DNA of 64,000 nucleotides from Planctomycetota bacterium (GCA_024276605.1 JAJRWX010000095.1:31904-95903), one strand, 5' to 3'; numbered from the stretch's first letter, positions 31,401 through 41,267 are shown. A program made the numbers and translations. Notes: generated by a model not told the origin, from the sequence alone.

Positions 31401-34073
31401 TTGCGCACTTTCTATCATTGTATATCCGTCACAACTGCGATCGTGCTATGTAGCCACGGCTTGGCAATAGCGCAAGTCGGTTCGTGTTGTCTGGGCGACG
31501 GAACTTGTATTAGTACGGATCAAGCGGGATGTGATGCGGTCGTCGGCGATTATGCGGGCGACGGTATAGTCTGCAATTTTGCCGGCTGTGTGGCGGCGTG
31601 CTGCTTCGCGGATAACACATGTTCTGCTCAAACCCGCGACAATTGCGAGGCGATGACCGGAACGTATCAAGGACCGGGGACTACATGCGAGCTTCACTGT
31701 GCCGCACCTCTTCCACCGATTTTCACCTATCAAGGACAACTCAAGGCGCTTGGCCGCCCGGTTAATGGATTGATTGATATTCAACTATCACTATGGACAA
31801 CAGCCAAGGGTGGAAATCAAGTAGGGACTACACAGGCGTTGTTTGACACCGTAGTCAAGAACGGACTATTCTCTGCTCCTGTCAACTTTCCGGCTGCTTT
31901 GTTCGACGGTGACAATCGATGGCTTGAAGTAGCCGTGCGTAGTCCGGCGTGGGATGGGATTGGTGTCGATCCAGCATATAGCACGCTCTCGCCTAGACAG
32001 TTAATCACTTACGCGCCGCAATCACTCCAGACGCGCGGGTTACATGTGGATGATGCGGGAAATATAGCCGTGGGACACACGACTCCGACGGCGCTTTTGC
32101 ACCTAAAAGGGTCTAACGACCCGACAATGAGAATACAGGCCGCTGATACCAGCCAAAAGTCTGGCAGGCTATCATTGCGATCAGTCAATAACAACGGCAT
32201 GGACATGTATTACGACATCTCTGCAACTCCCGCGATGACCTTTGAGTCTGTATTCAACGATGTGCCGACAACTAAGTTGATGAAAATAAACCGAAGCCTT
32301 ACCGGTAGTCAAGATCGCGTTGAGATTGCAGGACGCATTCGATTGAGATCATTTGATTTCGAGGCGCTAGGATCGACCACAAACCTTGTCATCGGTCATG
32401 ACTTTGCCACCGCCGCAGTACCAGTGCCTAATAACATGTTGATTGAATTAACGAAAAGCAATGGCCTCGAGGCTTCGGCAAGAATCGAGTTCAATGGCAA
32501 CGCCGACCCTCTATTGTTTGATGGCGATCTGAGATTCTATACGAGAAGTGCAGCCGACATGGACATTGTCGAGCGCGTACGCATTACCGAGGACGGAAAA
32601 GTGGGAATTGGTACGACGACGCCAAACGATTCGCTCGAGGTAGCCGGTAGGATTCGTAGTAGCGGTGTAAGTGGTGGTGCGTTCATCGCCGTCGATCCAA
32701 CCGACCAGCGGGCCATTCTGAGTTTGTCTTGGTTAAATGATGTAGCGCGAATTCGTGTCGGAGGTAGCGGTGCGGCTGCCCAGGGTGGTTTGGATATTCA
32801 GACTCAAGGAGATGTTAGCCTGATGAGGCTTCTTCATAACGGTAAAGTTGGCATTGGCACAACGAACCCGCAAAACCTCCTGCAAGTTGGCACAGGAGAT
32901 GAATCGAGTATTCGCCTGGGCCTGAATCCGCAGTTGATACTTTCACGCGATGTGGCGAACCAGAAGTTCAAGATACAATTAACGGGGAGTGGCTATTCGG
33001 GTAAAGTATTGCAGCTTGGGCGCGATGACGCACAGCACGATATCATGTTATCTGGCGATGTCAAAGTACGTAGTGAGATCCGTTCGGTCAATGCCTCCGG
33101 CGCGACACGCGTTCGCTTGGGCATTACAACCAATACAAACCCAACCAATCGTGACGACGACGGGGAAATTCAAGTATTCGATGCCACCGGAAGAAGAATT
33201 GTAAGGGTTGGGCCTTCGTCTCTGATCGGAGGAGAAGTATCGGGTAATATGTCGGTAAGCGGCCCGAATTCACTTAATGTAAGGATTGGTAGTAACGCGT
33301 CAGATGCCGACCTTGGTAACGTGGCGGTCTATAACAATGTGGGGAATCCCAGAGCGGGCATCAATGTGACTTCAAGCGACAATGGCGAAATCACCATCAG
33401 GGACAGTTCAACGCAAATTGTAGCGGGAATGAGAGTGAATATATTTGGACAGGGAGAAATATTCGGCGACATCAAGTCTTTTAGAGTTGCCAATCCTAGA
33501 GACGCATCCACGGATATTTGGTATGCATCACTCGAAGGTCCGGAAGCGGCTGCTTATTATCGAGGAACCGCAACATTGCGTACCGGCCATGCCATGATTG
33601 CCATACCCGAACATTTTTCCGACGTCTGCAGCCACACGTCGCTAACGGTGCATCTCACACCGAAATCCGCTATTTCCAAAGGACTTGCCTTTACGGGTAT
33701 TCAAGACGGGCAGGTGATAGTAGAGGAGTTAATGGGAGGAAAGGGGACTTACGAGTTTGATTATTTGCTGATCGATGTGCGATCGGGACATGAAGGGTTT
33801 AAGGTCATCCGTCCCACACTTAGCGGTAGAACTTCGATCGCATCCGGGGCGGATCAGGCATTACTCGATCATGCTGTTCCTATGGCAGTTGTACCCGCGA
33901 CCTCACCGACGCCAACGCGAGCACGAATTGACGCGCCTGGTATGTCGAAAGCTACCATCCCAAGCGCACATGATCGCACTCAGCCCGATGCTGCTGCACT
34001 ACTTGCGCGGATCGAACGACTTGAGTCTCTCTTGGCGCGGCAAACAAACCGAAAGGAGAGCGAGAAACGATGA
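31401..34073 (+). CDS. Secreted tail-fibre-like repeat protein (copy 1)
   Basis: 890 aa from TTG 31401, preceded by a strong G-run Shine-Dalgarno. Signal peptide at about residues 1-25 (FYHCISVTTAIVLCSHGLAIA), then a Cys-rich module (VGSCCLGDGTCIS, ACCFADNTCSA). A domain starting FTYQGQLKALGRPV and ending RWLEVAVRS...TLSPRQLITYAPQSLQTRG is shared with the protein at 57366. The long middle carries phage-fibre-like turns, GKVGIGTTTPNDSLEVAG and GKVGIGTTNPQNLLQVG. Near the C-terminus DIWYASLEGPEAAAYYRG precedes a late domain, and the last 30 residues form a coiled coil (ALLARIERLESLLARQ), which suggests trimerisation. Probably an extracellular fibre or adhesin. Its stop overlaps the next gene's ATG. 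Confidence 0.8.
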   Translation: MRTFYHCISVTTAIVLCSHGLAIAQVGSCCLGDGTCISTDQAGCDAVVGDYAGDGIVCNFAGCVAACCFADNTCSAQTRDNCEAMTGTYQGPGTTCELHCAAPLPPIFTYQGQLKALGRPVNGLIDIQLSLWTTAKGGNQVGTTQALFDTVVKNGLFSAPVNFPAALFDGDNRWLEVAVRSPAWDGIGVDPAYSTLSPRQLITYAPQSLQTRGLHVDDAGNIAVGHTTPTALLHLKGSNDPTMRIQAADTSQKSGRLSLRSVNNNGMDMYYDISATPAMTFESVFNDVPTTKLMKINRSLTGSQDRVEIAGRIRLRSFDFEALGSTTNLVIGHDFATAAVPVPNNMLIELTKSNGLEASARIEFNGNADPLLFDGDLRFYTRSAADMDIVERVRITEDGKVGIGTTTPNDSLEVAGRIRSSGVSGGAFIAVDPTDQRAILSLSWLNDVARIRVGGSGAAAQGGLDIQTQGDVSLMRLLHNGKVGIGTTNPQNLLQVGTGDESSIRLGLNPQLILSRDVANQKFKIQLTGSGYSGKVLQLGRDDAQHDIMLSGDVKVRSEIRSVNASGATRVRLGITTNTNPTNRDDDGEIQVFDATGRRIVRVGPSSLIGGEVSGNMSVSGPNSLNVRIGSNASDADLGNVAVYNNVGNPRAGINVTSSDNGEITIRDSSTQIVAGMRVNIFGQGEIFGDIKSFRVANPRDASTDIWYASLEGPEAAAYYRGTATLRTGHAMIAIPEHFSDVCSHTSLTVHLTPKSAISKGLAFTGIQDGQVIVEELMGGKGTYEFDYLLIDVRSGHEGFKVIRPTLSGRTSIASGADQALLDHAVPMAVVPATSPTPTRARIDAPGMSKATIPSAHDRTQPDAAALLARIERLESLLARQTNRKESEKR

Positions 34074-34495
34074 GACGAGCTTACTCCAGAGTGATTGCTT
34101 GGCTGGGTATTATCGCGATCGGATTTTCCGGACAAGCGCTGAGCGGCGGCGAGCCGCAGTTCGACATCATTCGTTCCACGATAGATGGCGGAGGCGTGAT
34201 CCGAAGCGCCGGCGGTGAGTTCGAGCTTTCAGGAACGATTGGGCAGCCTGATGCAGGAGCGATGACCGGGGGTGTGTTTGAGCTGACCGGCGGCTTTTGG
34301 ATTGGCCTTGCCCCCACTGACTGCAACGAAGACGGTATTGTGGATGGATTCGATCACGAAATCTTTGTGACTTGTATGTGGGGGCCGGATTCCGGCATCG
34401 ATGCGGATCCCTGCCCTTGTTTCGATATTGACCTCGACGGCAGTATTACACTGCAAGACTTTGCCAAACTGCAGCGAGCGTATGTTGGCCAATAA
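34070..34495 (+). CDS. Secreted small protein with TIDGGG domain and EF-hand/dockerin-like tail (copy 1)
   Basis: 141 aa. Signal peptide (VIAWLGIIAIGFSGQALS), then the planctomycete-type domain IIRSTIDGGGVIRSAGGEFE...LSGTIGQPDAG...FELTGGFW, then two DxNxDG-type calcium loops (DCNEDGIVDGFDHEIF and DIDLDGSITLQDFAKLQ) spaced as in dockerins. It starts inside the stop of the fibre gene (ATGA overlap, 34070-34073), so the two are co-translated and probably act together at the cell surface. Closely related to 59747-60163. Confidence 0.85.
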   Translation: MRRAYSRVIAWLGIIAIGFSGQALSGGEPQFDIIRSTIDGGGVIRSAGGEFELSGTIGQPDAGAMTGGVFELTGGFWIGLAPTDCNEDGIVDGFDHEIFVTCMWGPDSGIDADPCPCFDIDLDGSITLQDFAKLQRAYVGQ

Positions 34496-34525
34496 TCTTG
34501 GAAAAACTGGTTGGACATCATTGTG

Positions 34526-35023
34526 TCATGCGGTTGAGGCGCTGCAGCTAATGCGACGCCGGCAGCAATCACCACCGTCGGGAAGTGAACATTGCGTTTC
34601 CACAGTGATGTTAGTGCCTAGCGTTTGGTTGATATGAGCTACGACGTTTTCGAACCAGGTATCACACCCCGGCTGATCCTCGTTAAGCAAATCCAGCCGT
34701 TTGTGCCAGTCATACCAGGGGCACGCATGGTGTGTTAAGAACATTTCGTCACCGTCGCCTTCTTTCAGGGATACGTCTTCCCCCATACACAATGACGAGA
34801 AACTTATGGATTGGGCCACTTGTTTAGCCAGCGGCTTGTTCGGATCGATGTGTTTGAGATAGGCTTCGGCGGTTTGGATGCCGGTAATCTCCCACATTTT
34901 ATTGGTTAATTCGACAGGATCGAGATCCGGTGCAAGAGTTAGTACGGCCTGGCGCCAGGCAAAATGCTGGGCACGGGTTATCTCACAGAGTATTTTGAAT
35001 CGTTTCTCAACCGGTATATCCAT
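34526..35023 (-). CDS. Small Cys-containing protein, possibly ATC-hydrolase-like
   Basis: 165 aa, soluble. The C-terminal half, HACPWYDWHKRLDLL...CDTWFENVVAHINQTLG and TQCSLPDGGDCCRRRI, resembles the Cys-containing C-terminal part of proteins annotated as L-2-amino-thiazoline-4-carboxylate (ATC) hydrolase-like, a family that opens a five-membered ring. I am not certain of this. It is the last gene of the putative indoleacetate operon, 57 nt after the thiolase, so a role in ring opening or in stabilising an intermediate is conceivable. Otherwise hypothetical. Confidence 0.5.
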   Translation of the reverse strand: MDIPVEKRFKILCEITRAQHFAWRQAVLTLAPDLDPVELTNKMWEITGIQTAEAYLKHIDPNKPLAKQVAQSISFSSLCMGEDVSLKEGDGDEMFLTHHACPWYDWHKRLDLLNEDQPGCDTWFENVVAHINQTLGTNITVETQCSLPDGGDCCRRRISCSASTA

Positions 35024-35080
35024 GGTTTGTCCTCGCTATAGCGTTCTCGTTAAGTGTATATCGTTCATATATCGCCGGCT

Positions 35081-36286
35081 CTAGTTCACACGAATTACGA
35101 GTGCCAGTGCAGTATCACCAGCCGCACATCCGGTAAACAATCCGTAGCCGCCACCGGCTAACACAAGTTCCTCGATCAGTTCGATTACCAGTCGCGCTCC
35201 GGTTGGTGCTTGCGGATGTCCCCACACTAGCGAACTGCCATAGCGATTCATTTCCGAGATATTTACGCCCATTTCTTGCGCGAAGTATACATCGTTGACC
35301 GCAAAAGGATTGTGGGTCTTAATGGCTCCAATATCTTCCATCCTAATACCGGCTCGCTTGAGCGCTTGCTTAGTAGCCGGTACGTTCGCCATGGCCATCA
35401 TACCTTTATCTGCTCGTCCTTGTCCGTATGCAACCACGCGAATGACCACGTTTTTATCACGGCTTAGCTCAATCGCTTTCTCTTTGGATGTTACGATCAT
35501 ACCCGCATTGCCGTCGGCGGGATAGGTTTGTGTACCGAAGGTGACGCTACCTCCTTCCTGAACGGGTTTGAGTTTAGCCAATCCTTCCCTGGTAGTAGGA
35601 AACACACCTTCATCGCCTTCAACCGTTGTCACTACCTTGGCACGGGGTGTGTCTTTGGCTTCGAGTGGCATGATCATAAAGCGCCTAAGAAATGCGGCAT
35701 TATCCTTGAGGGCGTCTTGATACTGTTCATAGCGCATGAGCGCTGTATCATCCTGGGCTTGTCTATCGATACCGCATCGCTTGGCTACGTTGTCTGCCGT
35801 TTGGAGCATGGAAATCCGTGCGAAGGGGTCGTGTCCGAAGTTGTCCCACACCCAATCTTCGTGTTTACCGATTCCGCCGGGGGCTAGCGGGTTTGGATAG
35901 TACAGGTGCGGCGAATTGCTGGTACGATCACACAGCAGCGCAAGGATGGCCGTGTTCGCCCCCATTTCAACTTCCATCGCTGCCGAAGCGATGACTTTGC
36001 CCGATGTAGCGCAAGCTTGGCTGAAGACCGGACCAGTGATACAAGGGTTACCGATCAAGGCAGCGGCCCAGGGAGCACCGTAGAAGCTGGACTGTTGAGG
36101 AACGGTCATACCGAGAAACAAACCATCTAGTGTTTCAATGGGGATGTCTCGCGCAGTTAGTGTGTCAGCGGCTACGCGGGCTGCGAATTTTAGTGAATGC
36201 AGATGCGCGAAGCTTCCCTGCCATCGACAAAACGGTGTAGACCAGTATACACCATAAGGGATATACGCTTTTTCTAATGGCTTCAT
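35081..36286 (-). CDS. Thiolase family protein (acyl-CoA thiolase-like)
   Basis: 401 aa. Thiolase fold with the nucleophilic Cys in VFSQACATSGKV (about residue 91), the active His in IKTHNPFAVND, and a C-terminal GLFTGCAAGDTALALVI, in the position of the second Cys loop. It is closest in style to the lipid-transfer/thiolase-like group rather than to classic FadA. In this operon the expected reaction is thiolytic release of acetyl-CoA from a 3-oxo-aryl-propionyl-CoA to leave 2-aminobenzoyl-CoA (inference from the pathway). It precedes the small terminal gene and follows the CoA-transferase with a 101-nt gap. Confidence 0.82.
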   Translation of the reverse strand: MKPLEKAYIPYGVYWSTPFCRWQGSFAHLHSLKFAARVAADTLTARDIPIETLDGLFLGMTVPQQSSFYGAPWAAALIGNPCITGPVFSQACATSGKVIASAAMEVEMGANTAILALLCDRTSNSPHLYYPNPLAPGGIGKHEDWVWDNFGHDPFARISMLQTADNVAKRCGIDRQAQDDTALMRYEQYQDALKDNAAFLRRFMIMPLEAKDTPRAKVVTTVEGDEGVFPTTREGLAKLKPVQEGGSVTFGTQTYPADGNAGMIVTSKEKAIELSRDKNVVIRVVAYGQGRADKGMMAMANVPATKQALKRAGIRMEDIGAIKTHNPFAVNDVYFAQEMGVNISEMNRYGSSLVWGHPQAPTGARLVIELIEELVLAGGGYGLFTGCAAGDTALALVIRVN

Positions 36287-36387
36287 GATTTTATCCTGTT
36301 AACCAGGTTGATGCTCGATAAATAGCAGGTTTTTTGCCTGCCCCGTTGTGGATCGCAAACTCGGTCGTGTCAAGTTTATGTTGGCGA

Positions 36388-37587
36388 TCATGCGATTGTC
36401 CCATCATTCAGTAGATCCGTAATCTCGTTAGCACAGTATCCGGCCTGCTCGAGTACGGCATGGGTATGCTGTCCGTATCGTGGCGCGTAGGAGAGTCGTC
36501 GCCCGCCCTCTGCCAAATGCGACAGTTCCACGGAAGGTGGTGCCAACCGAACAGATCGACCAGTGGACGATTTTGTCTCTAACAACTTGTCCCTAATAGA
36601 GGCGTGCTCGATGGCTTGGGGTACGGTGTGAATCGGTGCGGCAACGAGTCCTTTTCCTGCAAGCAGATCCACTAGCGGCTGAGTCTTGAACGTCTGCGTG
36701 ATGGCACGTAGTTCTTCGTGGATAGCAGCCCGCTCCGTCCTGCGTCCCTCATTAGTTTCTCTTTTGCTCGTATTGAGGCCTGCAAATGTTTCAATCGATA
36801 GCAAACGAAGCCACTGCACGTCGTTCCCAATAGCGATATAAATAAAACCGTCCTCGGTTGGATAGGCATTTACGGGAACGAATTCTCGGTGCTCGTTCCC
36901 GTTGCGGCGTATGTCTTGCTGCTCGTATCCCAAGTCCAGCAGGGGAATCGTGGTGACTAACCAGGATGCGGCGGCCTGCAGCATGGAAACGTCTATACGC
37001 TTCCCTCTGCCTGTCTGGGCTTTCTCAGCGAGGGCTAAGCATACAGCGGCATAGACTTCATCGCCGGCTTTGAGGTCGACAAACGGCACGCCACAGAGTG
37101 TCGGCGGTCCGTCAGCATCTCCGGTCAGGTCCATGTAGCCGGCAAGGGCTTGAATCGCAGGATCGTAACCGGGTGTATCTGGAAACTCCGGTCCCATGGC
37201 TGAGAGTCCCACCCAGATGAGGCCCGGGTTGTCGCGACTCAACAACTCATAGTCAATGCCCAGTTCGGCGTAACGTCTGGGCAGTGTATTACAGGCAAAG
37301 ATGTCGACGGAAAGGTTGCTGATGAGCCTTCGGAGTACGGCTTGTCCGGCTGGTTTTTTCAAGTTAAGGCTGATCGATTCTTTGCCGGCGTTGGGGCCGA
37401 CAAAGTACGCTCGTCGATCGGGATCATCCGTAGCCTTGCCGACATATCGGTTGGGGTCTCCGGGGAGTCGGTCGCCGCTCGGCGTGGCTTCGAGTCGAAT
37501 GACGCGCCATCCCAGGTGCGCGAAACGTTGCGTAGCGTACGAAAGAGAAAGCGCTTGTTCAAGCGAGATAATAGTGAGTGGTTTCAT
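36388..37587 (-). CDS. Family III (CaiB/BaiF) CoA-transferase
   Basis: 399 aa. Visible features: SLEQALSLSYATQRFAHLGW at the N-terminus, the family VGPNAGKESISLNLKKPAGQ, a GYDPAIQALAGYMDLTG segment, the catalytic Asp in VPFVDLKAGDEVYAAVCLAL, and GRGKRIDVSMLQAA. The enzyme moves CoA between carboxylates through an aspartyl-CoA intermediate. In the published indoleacetate pathway such an enzyme (IaaL type) activates 2-(2'-aminophenyl)succinate; here indoleacetyl-CoA from IorAB would be the natural donor. It lies 3 nt after the Mo-hydroxylase large-subunit gene, so it is certainly co-transcribed with it. Confidence 0.88.
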   Translation of the reverse strand: MKPLTIISLEQALSLSYATQRFAHLGWRVIRLEATPSGDRLPGDPNRYVGKATDDPDRRAYFVGPNAGKESISLNLKKPAGQAVLRRLISNLSVDIFACNTLPRRYAELGIDYELLSRDNPGLIWVGLSAMGPEFPDTPGYDPAIQALAGYMDLTGDADGPPTLCGVPFVDLKAGDEVYAAVCLALAEKAQTGRGKRIDVSMLQAAASWLVTTIPLLDLGYEQQDIRRNGNEHREFVPVNAYPTEDGFIYIAIGNDVQWLRLLSIETFAGLNTSKRETNEGRRTERAAIHEELRAITQTFKTQPLVDLLAGKGLVAAPIHTVPQAIEHASIRDKLLETKSSTGRSVRLAPPSVELSHLAEGGRRLSYAPRYGQHTHAVLEQAGYCANEITDLLNDGTIA

Positions 37588-37590
37588 GGA

Positions 37591-39933
37591 TTATTCGCTC
37601 TCAGAATCGCGGGATTCCTGGATGCGACGCAGCACGCGCTCGGGGGTAAGGGGAAGTTCGTTGATGCGTACGCCCGTGGCGTTGTACACCGCGTTGGCAA
37701 TAGCCGGCGCAACAGGAACAAGTGGCGCTTCGGCCATGCCCTTAGCGCCGAACGGGCCTGCCGGATCGTTGGTTTCCAGGAATACCATTTTCAGTTCCGG
37801 CACTTCGCATGAAGTGGGTATTTTGTAATCTGTAAAAGTAAGGTTGAGCACGCGACCGTTTTCCACTTTCACTTCCTCGGTAAGCGCGTAACCGATACCC
37901 TGTGCGATGCCGCCTTCCAATTGCCCTTCGATACCCAACTGGTTGATCACACGACCTACGTCATGGGCAGCACTGATTCCCAAAACCTTAACCACGCCGG
38001 TTTCCAGATCAACTTCAACTTCAGCCACGTGTGTGCCAAACGCATAACAAGCGGAGATGTCGCCCTTACTATGTTCATCGGGAATCTCGCTCGGCGGTTC
38101 GTAGAAATCGGTTGTCATGATCATATCGTTCTTGCGACCGAAGTGCATGCCACGAATGATTTTGTCAATGGTCACAAGCGGCTCGCCCGTCGATCGCTTG
38201 ATGACCTGTCCACCGTAAAGATCAAGATCAACCGAATCGAGATTAAGATGATCGGCTGCAGCATCGAGGATTTTGCCGCGTGCCTCACGTGCGGCACGAA
38301 GCGCGGAATTACCCGCGATAAAAGTTGTGCGACTTGCGTGTACGCCGACATCCCACGGTTTGTAGTCTGAGTTGCTGTTGAGCACCCGTACCTTGCCTAT
38401 ATCGAGGCCGAGTTCTTCCGCTACGATCTGAGCAATGACGGTTTCCGAGCCTTGTCCGATTTCCGATGATCCCGTTTGAACGGTGGCTACACCGAAATCG
38501 TCAATTCTAAGCATAGTGCCGCAGCCGTCGGAGCGATGGATCTTTGCGCCGCCGCCGACGTGGAACATCGAGGCCATACCCAGGCCGCGCACGCGTCCGG
38601 TTTTTTGTTTGCCGGGCGGGCTGCGCTTGACATCCCATCCGGCGTGCTTCGTGGCTGTTTTGAGGCAATCCGCCAGGCCGCACGTCCTCAAGACCATTCC
38701 CTGGCCGGTGGTTTCTCCGGGCTGCTGGGCATTTTTGAGCCGGAGGGTAAGCGGGTCCATACCCAGTTTCTCCGCTAATACGTCGATCTGCGATTCGAGC
38801 GCAAAGGTAGCTTGCGGGTTTCCGTAACCCCTGAAAGCGCAGGCATAGATGTTGTTCGTATAGATGACATCCACGTGTTGGCGGACGTGTGGAACGCGAT
38901 AGAGCGAAGAAAAAGTGCGCATGCTGATCCAGGGTGTTGTGGCGCCCCAAGATGTGCGCCCGCCGTTATCGAGCGTCATGCGCACGTCACGAAAGGTGAA
39001 GGTTCCGTCTTTTTGCGCACCGCTTCGCAGGTGTATCATCATCGGCTGGCGCGTGGGCGTGGCCATGAATTCTTCTTCGCGCGTGAACGTCAACTTGACC
39101 GGTCGCGATGTCGCTCTGGCAAGAAACACACAAATTGGTTCAAAGGGGTGTATATCGAGTTTGCTGCCGAAGGCTCCGCCAATGGGTGGTTGGATGACAC
39201 GTATGTCTTGAGGTGGTACATTGATGATGCGTGACAGATCATGCTTATAGAGTGATGGCACCTGGGTTAGAGAGTGAAGCGTCAGTATACCTTGAGCATC
39301 AAATTGCGCGATGATTCCCGCCGTGCCCATGCAACAGTGTGTTTGGCGTTGTAAGTTGTACGTATCTTCAACGATGACGTCGGACGCGCGAATCCCCAAA
39401 TCAATATCGCCGTGTTCATAGTCAAAGTGAAATGGCTGGTTGTCCGGTGTTTTTTCATGAATGACGGGAGCGCCTGCGGCTATGGCTTGCTCCACCGTAC
39501 CGACGACGGGTAAGTCTTCGTAACTTACTCGAATGCGCTTGATGGCTTCGGCTGCGATCTCGGGTGTGTCGGCGGCGACGGCAGCCAACTCGTCGCGAAC
39601 GCATGTAATTTTATCTTTTTTGAGTGCTGTATTATCCCGACCGAACCCGAAGGGAACAAGATCAATGTCATCGGCAGTGATAACGGCTCGAACGCCTTTC
39701 ATGGTCACGGCTGCGGAGGTGTCGATGCTGAGGATGTGTGCGTGTGGACGGTGTGCAAAGAGAATTTTGCCATAGAGCATACGAGGAAGCTTGATGTCGT
39801 CTAAATATCGCGTCAGCCCCGTGGCTTTGTCGGGTGCGTCCAGCTTGGGGATACGCGCTCCGATCAACGACGCACGCTTTACGCTAGGGCTGGCTGTAAT
39901 TGTATCGACGGTTTCCGTAGCGGTTCTACTCAT
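37591..39933 (-). CDS. Molybdenum hydroxylase large subunit (xanthine dehydrogenase family)
   Basis: 780 aa from ATG 39931-39933 (MSRTATETVD), overlapping the end of the upstream 2Fe-2S subunit by 8 nt. Xanthine-oxidase-type molybdopterin-binding chain: IGARIPKLDAPDKATGLTRYLDDI, the GGAFGSKLDIHPFE molybdopterin loop, QTGSSEIGQGSETVIAQI, and the C-terminal FGAKGMAEAPLVPVAPAIANA with the catalytic Glu in GMAE. Such enzymes hydroxylate N-heterocycles with water as oxygen source. In this operon the likely substrate is the indole C2 of indoleacetate or its CoA ester; alternatives are nicotinate-, isoquinoline- or 4-hydroxybenzoyl-CoA-type reactions. Confidence 0.88.
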   Translation of the reverse strand: MSRTATETVDTITASPSVKRASLIGARIPKLDAPDKATGLTRYLDDIKLPRMLYGKILFAHRPHAHILSIDTSAAVTMKGVRAVITADDIDLVPFGFGRDNTALKKDKITCVRDELAAVAADTPEIAAEAIKRIRVSYEDLPVVGTVEQAIAAGAPVIHEKTPDNQPFHFDYEHGDIDLGIRASDVIVEDTYNLQRQTHCCMGTAGIIAQFDAQGILTLHSLTQVPSLYKHDLSRIINVPPQDIRVIQPPIGGAFGSKLDIHPFEPICVFLARATSRPVKLTFTREEEFMATPTRQPMMIHLRSGAQKDGTFTFRDVRMTLDNGGRTSWGATTPWISMRTFSSLYRVPHVRQHVDVIYTNNIYACAFRGYGNPQATFALESQIDVLAEKLGMDPLTLRLKNAQQPGETTGQGMVLRTCGLADCLKTATKHAGWDVKRSPPGKQKTGRVRGLGMASMFHVGGGAKIHRSDGCGTMLRIDDFGVATVQTGSSEIGQGSETVIAQIVAEELGLDIGKVRVLNSNSDYKPWDVGVHASRTTFIAGNSALRAAREARGKILDAAADHLNLDSVDLDLYGGQVIKRSTGEPLVTIDKIIRGMHFGRKNDMIMTTDFYEPPSEIPDEHSKGDISACYAFGTHVAEVEVDLETGVVKVLGISAAHDVGRVINQLGIEGQLEGGIAQGIGYALTEEVKVENGRVLNLTFTDYKIPTSCEVPELKMVFLETNDPAGPFGAKGMAEAPLVPVAPAIANAVYNATGVRINELPLTPERVLRRIQESRDSESE

Positions 39934-40417
39934 GAGCCGATCCTCCATGTGCAACTGACAGAACCGCGTCGATGATTTTCCGGTATCCGGTACAGCGGCA
40001 GAGATTACCTTCCAGTGCTCGTTTAACCTCTGCCTCGCACGGTGCCGGGTTTTTATCGAGTAGTGCGTAGGCTGACATGATCATACCCGGTGAGCAGAAC
40101 CCGCACTGTATGGCGCCGTTTTTCACAAACGCTTCTTGGATGGGGTGAAGGTGTTTTCCATTGGCCAGTCCTTCAATGGTCGTCATCTTCGAGCCGTGGC
40201 ATTCAACCGCGAGTACGAGACAGCTGTTGACGATTTTTCCATTGAGCATGATAGAGCATGCACCGCACTCGCCATCACCGCATCCGTATTTGGTGCCGGT
40301 CAGTTCGAGATGATCTCGCAGGCTTTCCAGTAAGGAGGTCGAGGGCGATACTGAAATGGAAACCGCTTCACCATTGACCTCAAACTCAATACATAGCTTG
40401 TCATTTGCCTTTTGCAT
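39926..40417 (-). CDS. Molybdenum hydroxylase 2Fe-2S subunit
   Basis: 163 aa from ATG 40415-40417; the frame is open further upstream, but MQKANDKLCIEFEVNGEAV is the usual beginning. It carries two [2Fe-2S] clusters: plant-ferredoxin type (YGCGDGECGACSIMLNGK ... SCLV) and the C-terminal helical type (CGFCSPGMIMSAYALL ... LEGNLCRCTGYRKIIDAV). It transfers electrons from the Mo centre to FAD. It overlaps both neighbours (16-17 nt with the FAD subunit, 8 nt with the Mo subunit), so the three subunits are translationally coupled. Confidence 0.92.
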   Translation of the reverse strand: MQKANDKLCIEFEVNGEAVSISVSPSTSLLESLRDHLELTGTKYGCGDGECGACSIMLNGKIVNSCLVLAVECHGSKMTTIEGLANGKHLHPIQEAFVKNGAIQCGFCSPGMIMSAYALLDKNPAPCEAEVKRALEGNLCRCTGYRKIIDAVLSVAHGGSAHE

Positions 40418-41267
40418 GAATGAGCATCCTCCGTAGCATGGTGCCGATGACTTCGCGGCGATACGCAGCACTTGCCCGAATATCCGAGATTGGCGTGATT
40501 TCATCTTGGGCAGCTTCTACGCATCGCGTAAGCACATCCTCATTTAGTCGCTGTCCGAGTAGTGCGGCTTCAGTTGCCGCACCTCGCATGGGTACGGGGG
40601 CGACCGAGCCATAACCGATCCGAGTATGCGCGACGATTTCGTCCTCAATTCTCAAGATCATCCCAACGCTGGCAACGGCGATCTCCATGGACGGTCGCGT
40701 ACCGAATTTCTGCCAGGCCCAAGTGCCTTCTCCGGCTGATGTATGAAAACGAATCGTCGTTAGAATCTCTCCCGCTTTCAGCGCAGTCTGACCCGGGCCT
40801 CGAAAAAACGCGGTAATGGGTATCTCACGACTCACTGCGCCAGTTGGTCCTTGTGCAGCTATGACTATCGCGGCGTCAAGGAGGATCAAAGGAACCGCAG
40901 TATCGGCGGCGGGTGAGGCGTTCACTAGGTTTCCGCCGATGGTGGCACGATTGCGTACTTGCGGGCACGCCACCTTTCCGGCAGCCTCGGCTAGTACCGG
41001 TGATGCCCGCTGGATGGTGGGATTTTCAGCTAGTTCATCAAGGGGTGTGCAAGCGCCCACACTGATGATGTTATCCTTACACTTGACGCCTTTAAGTTGT
41101 TCAATGTGTTTGGCATCAACGACGGTCTTTGGGGTAGGGTGTATGTTCTTAGTCCACCGTGGCATGAGGTCGGTCCCGCCTGCGAGGATCGTCGTATCGG
41201 GAGCGGCTGCTAATTCGAGCAGTTCATCAAGTGTCTTAGGTGAATAAAAGGCGCTGGTCGGCGTCAT
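40401..41267 (-). CDS. Molybdenum hydroxylase FAD-binding subunit
   Basis: 288 aa. FAD-binding domain of the molybdopterin dehydrogenase (CoxM/XdhB) type: FYSPKTLDELLELAA, TTILAGGTDLMPRW, VRNRATIGGNLVNASPAADT (the flavin-contact motif), then the CO-dehydrogenase flavoprotein C-terminal domain (GTWAWQKFGTRPSMEIAVASVG, MRGAATEAALLGQ). It completes a three-chain Mo hydroxylase of medium/large/small architecture. First of the three genes in transcription order. Confidence 0.9.
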   Translation of the reverse strand: MTPTSAFYSPKTLDELLELAAAPDTTILAGGTDLMPRWTKNIHPTPKTVVDAKHIEQLKGVKCKDNIISVGACTPLDELAENPTIQRASPVLAEAAGKVACPQVRNRATIGGNLVNASPAADTAVPLILLDAAIVIAAQGPTGAVSREIPITAFFRGPGQTALKAGEILTTIRFHTSAGEGTWAWQKFGTRPSMEIAVASVGMILRIEDEIVAHTRIGYGSVAPVPMRGAATEAALLGQRLNEDVLTRCVEAAQDEITPISDIRASAAYRREVIGTMLRRMLIHAKGK

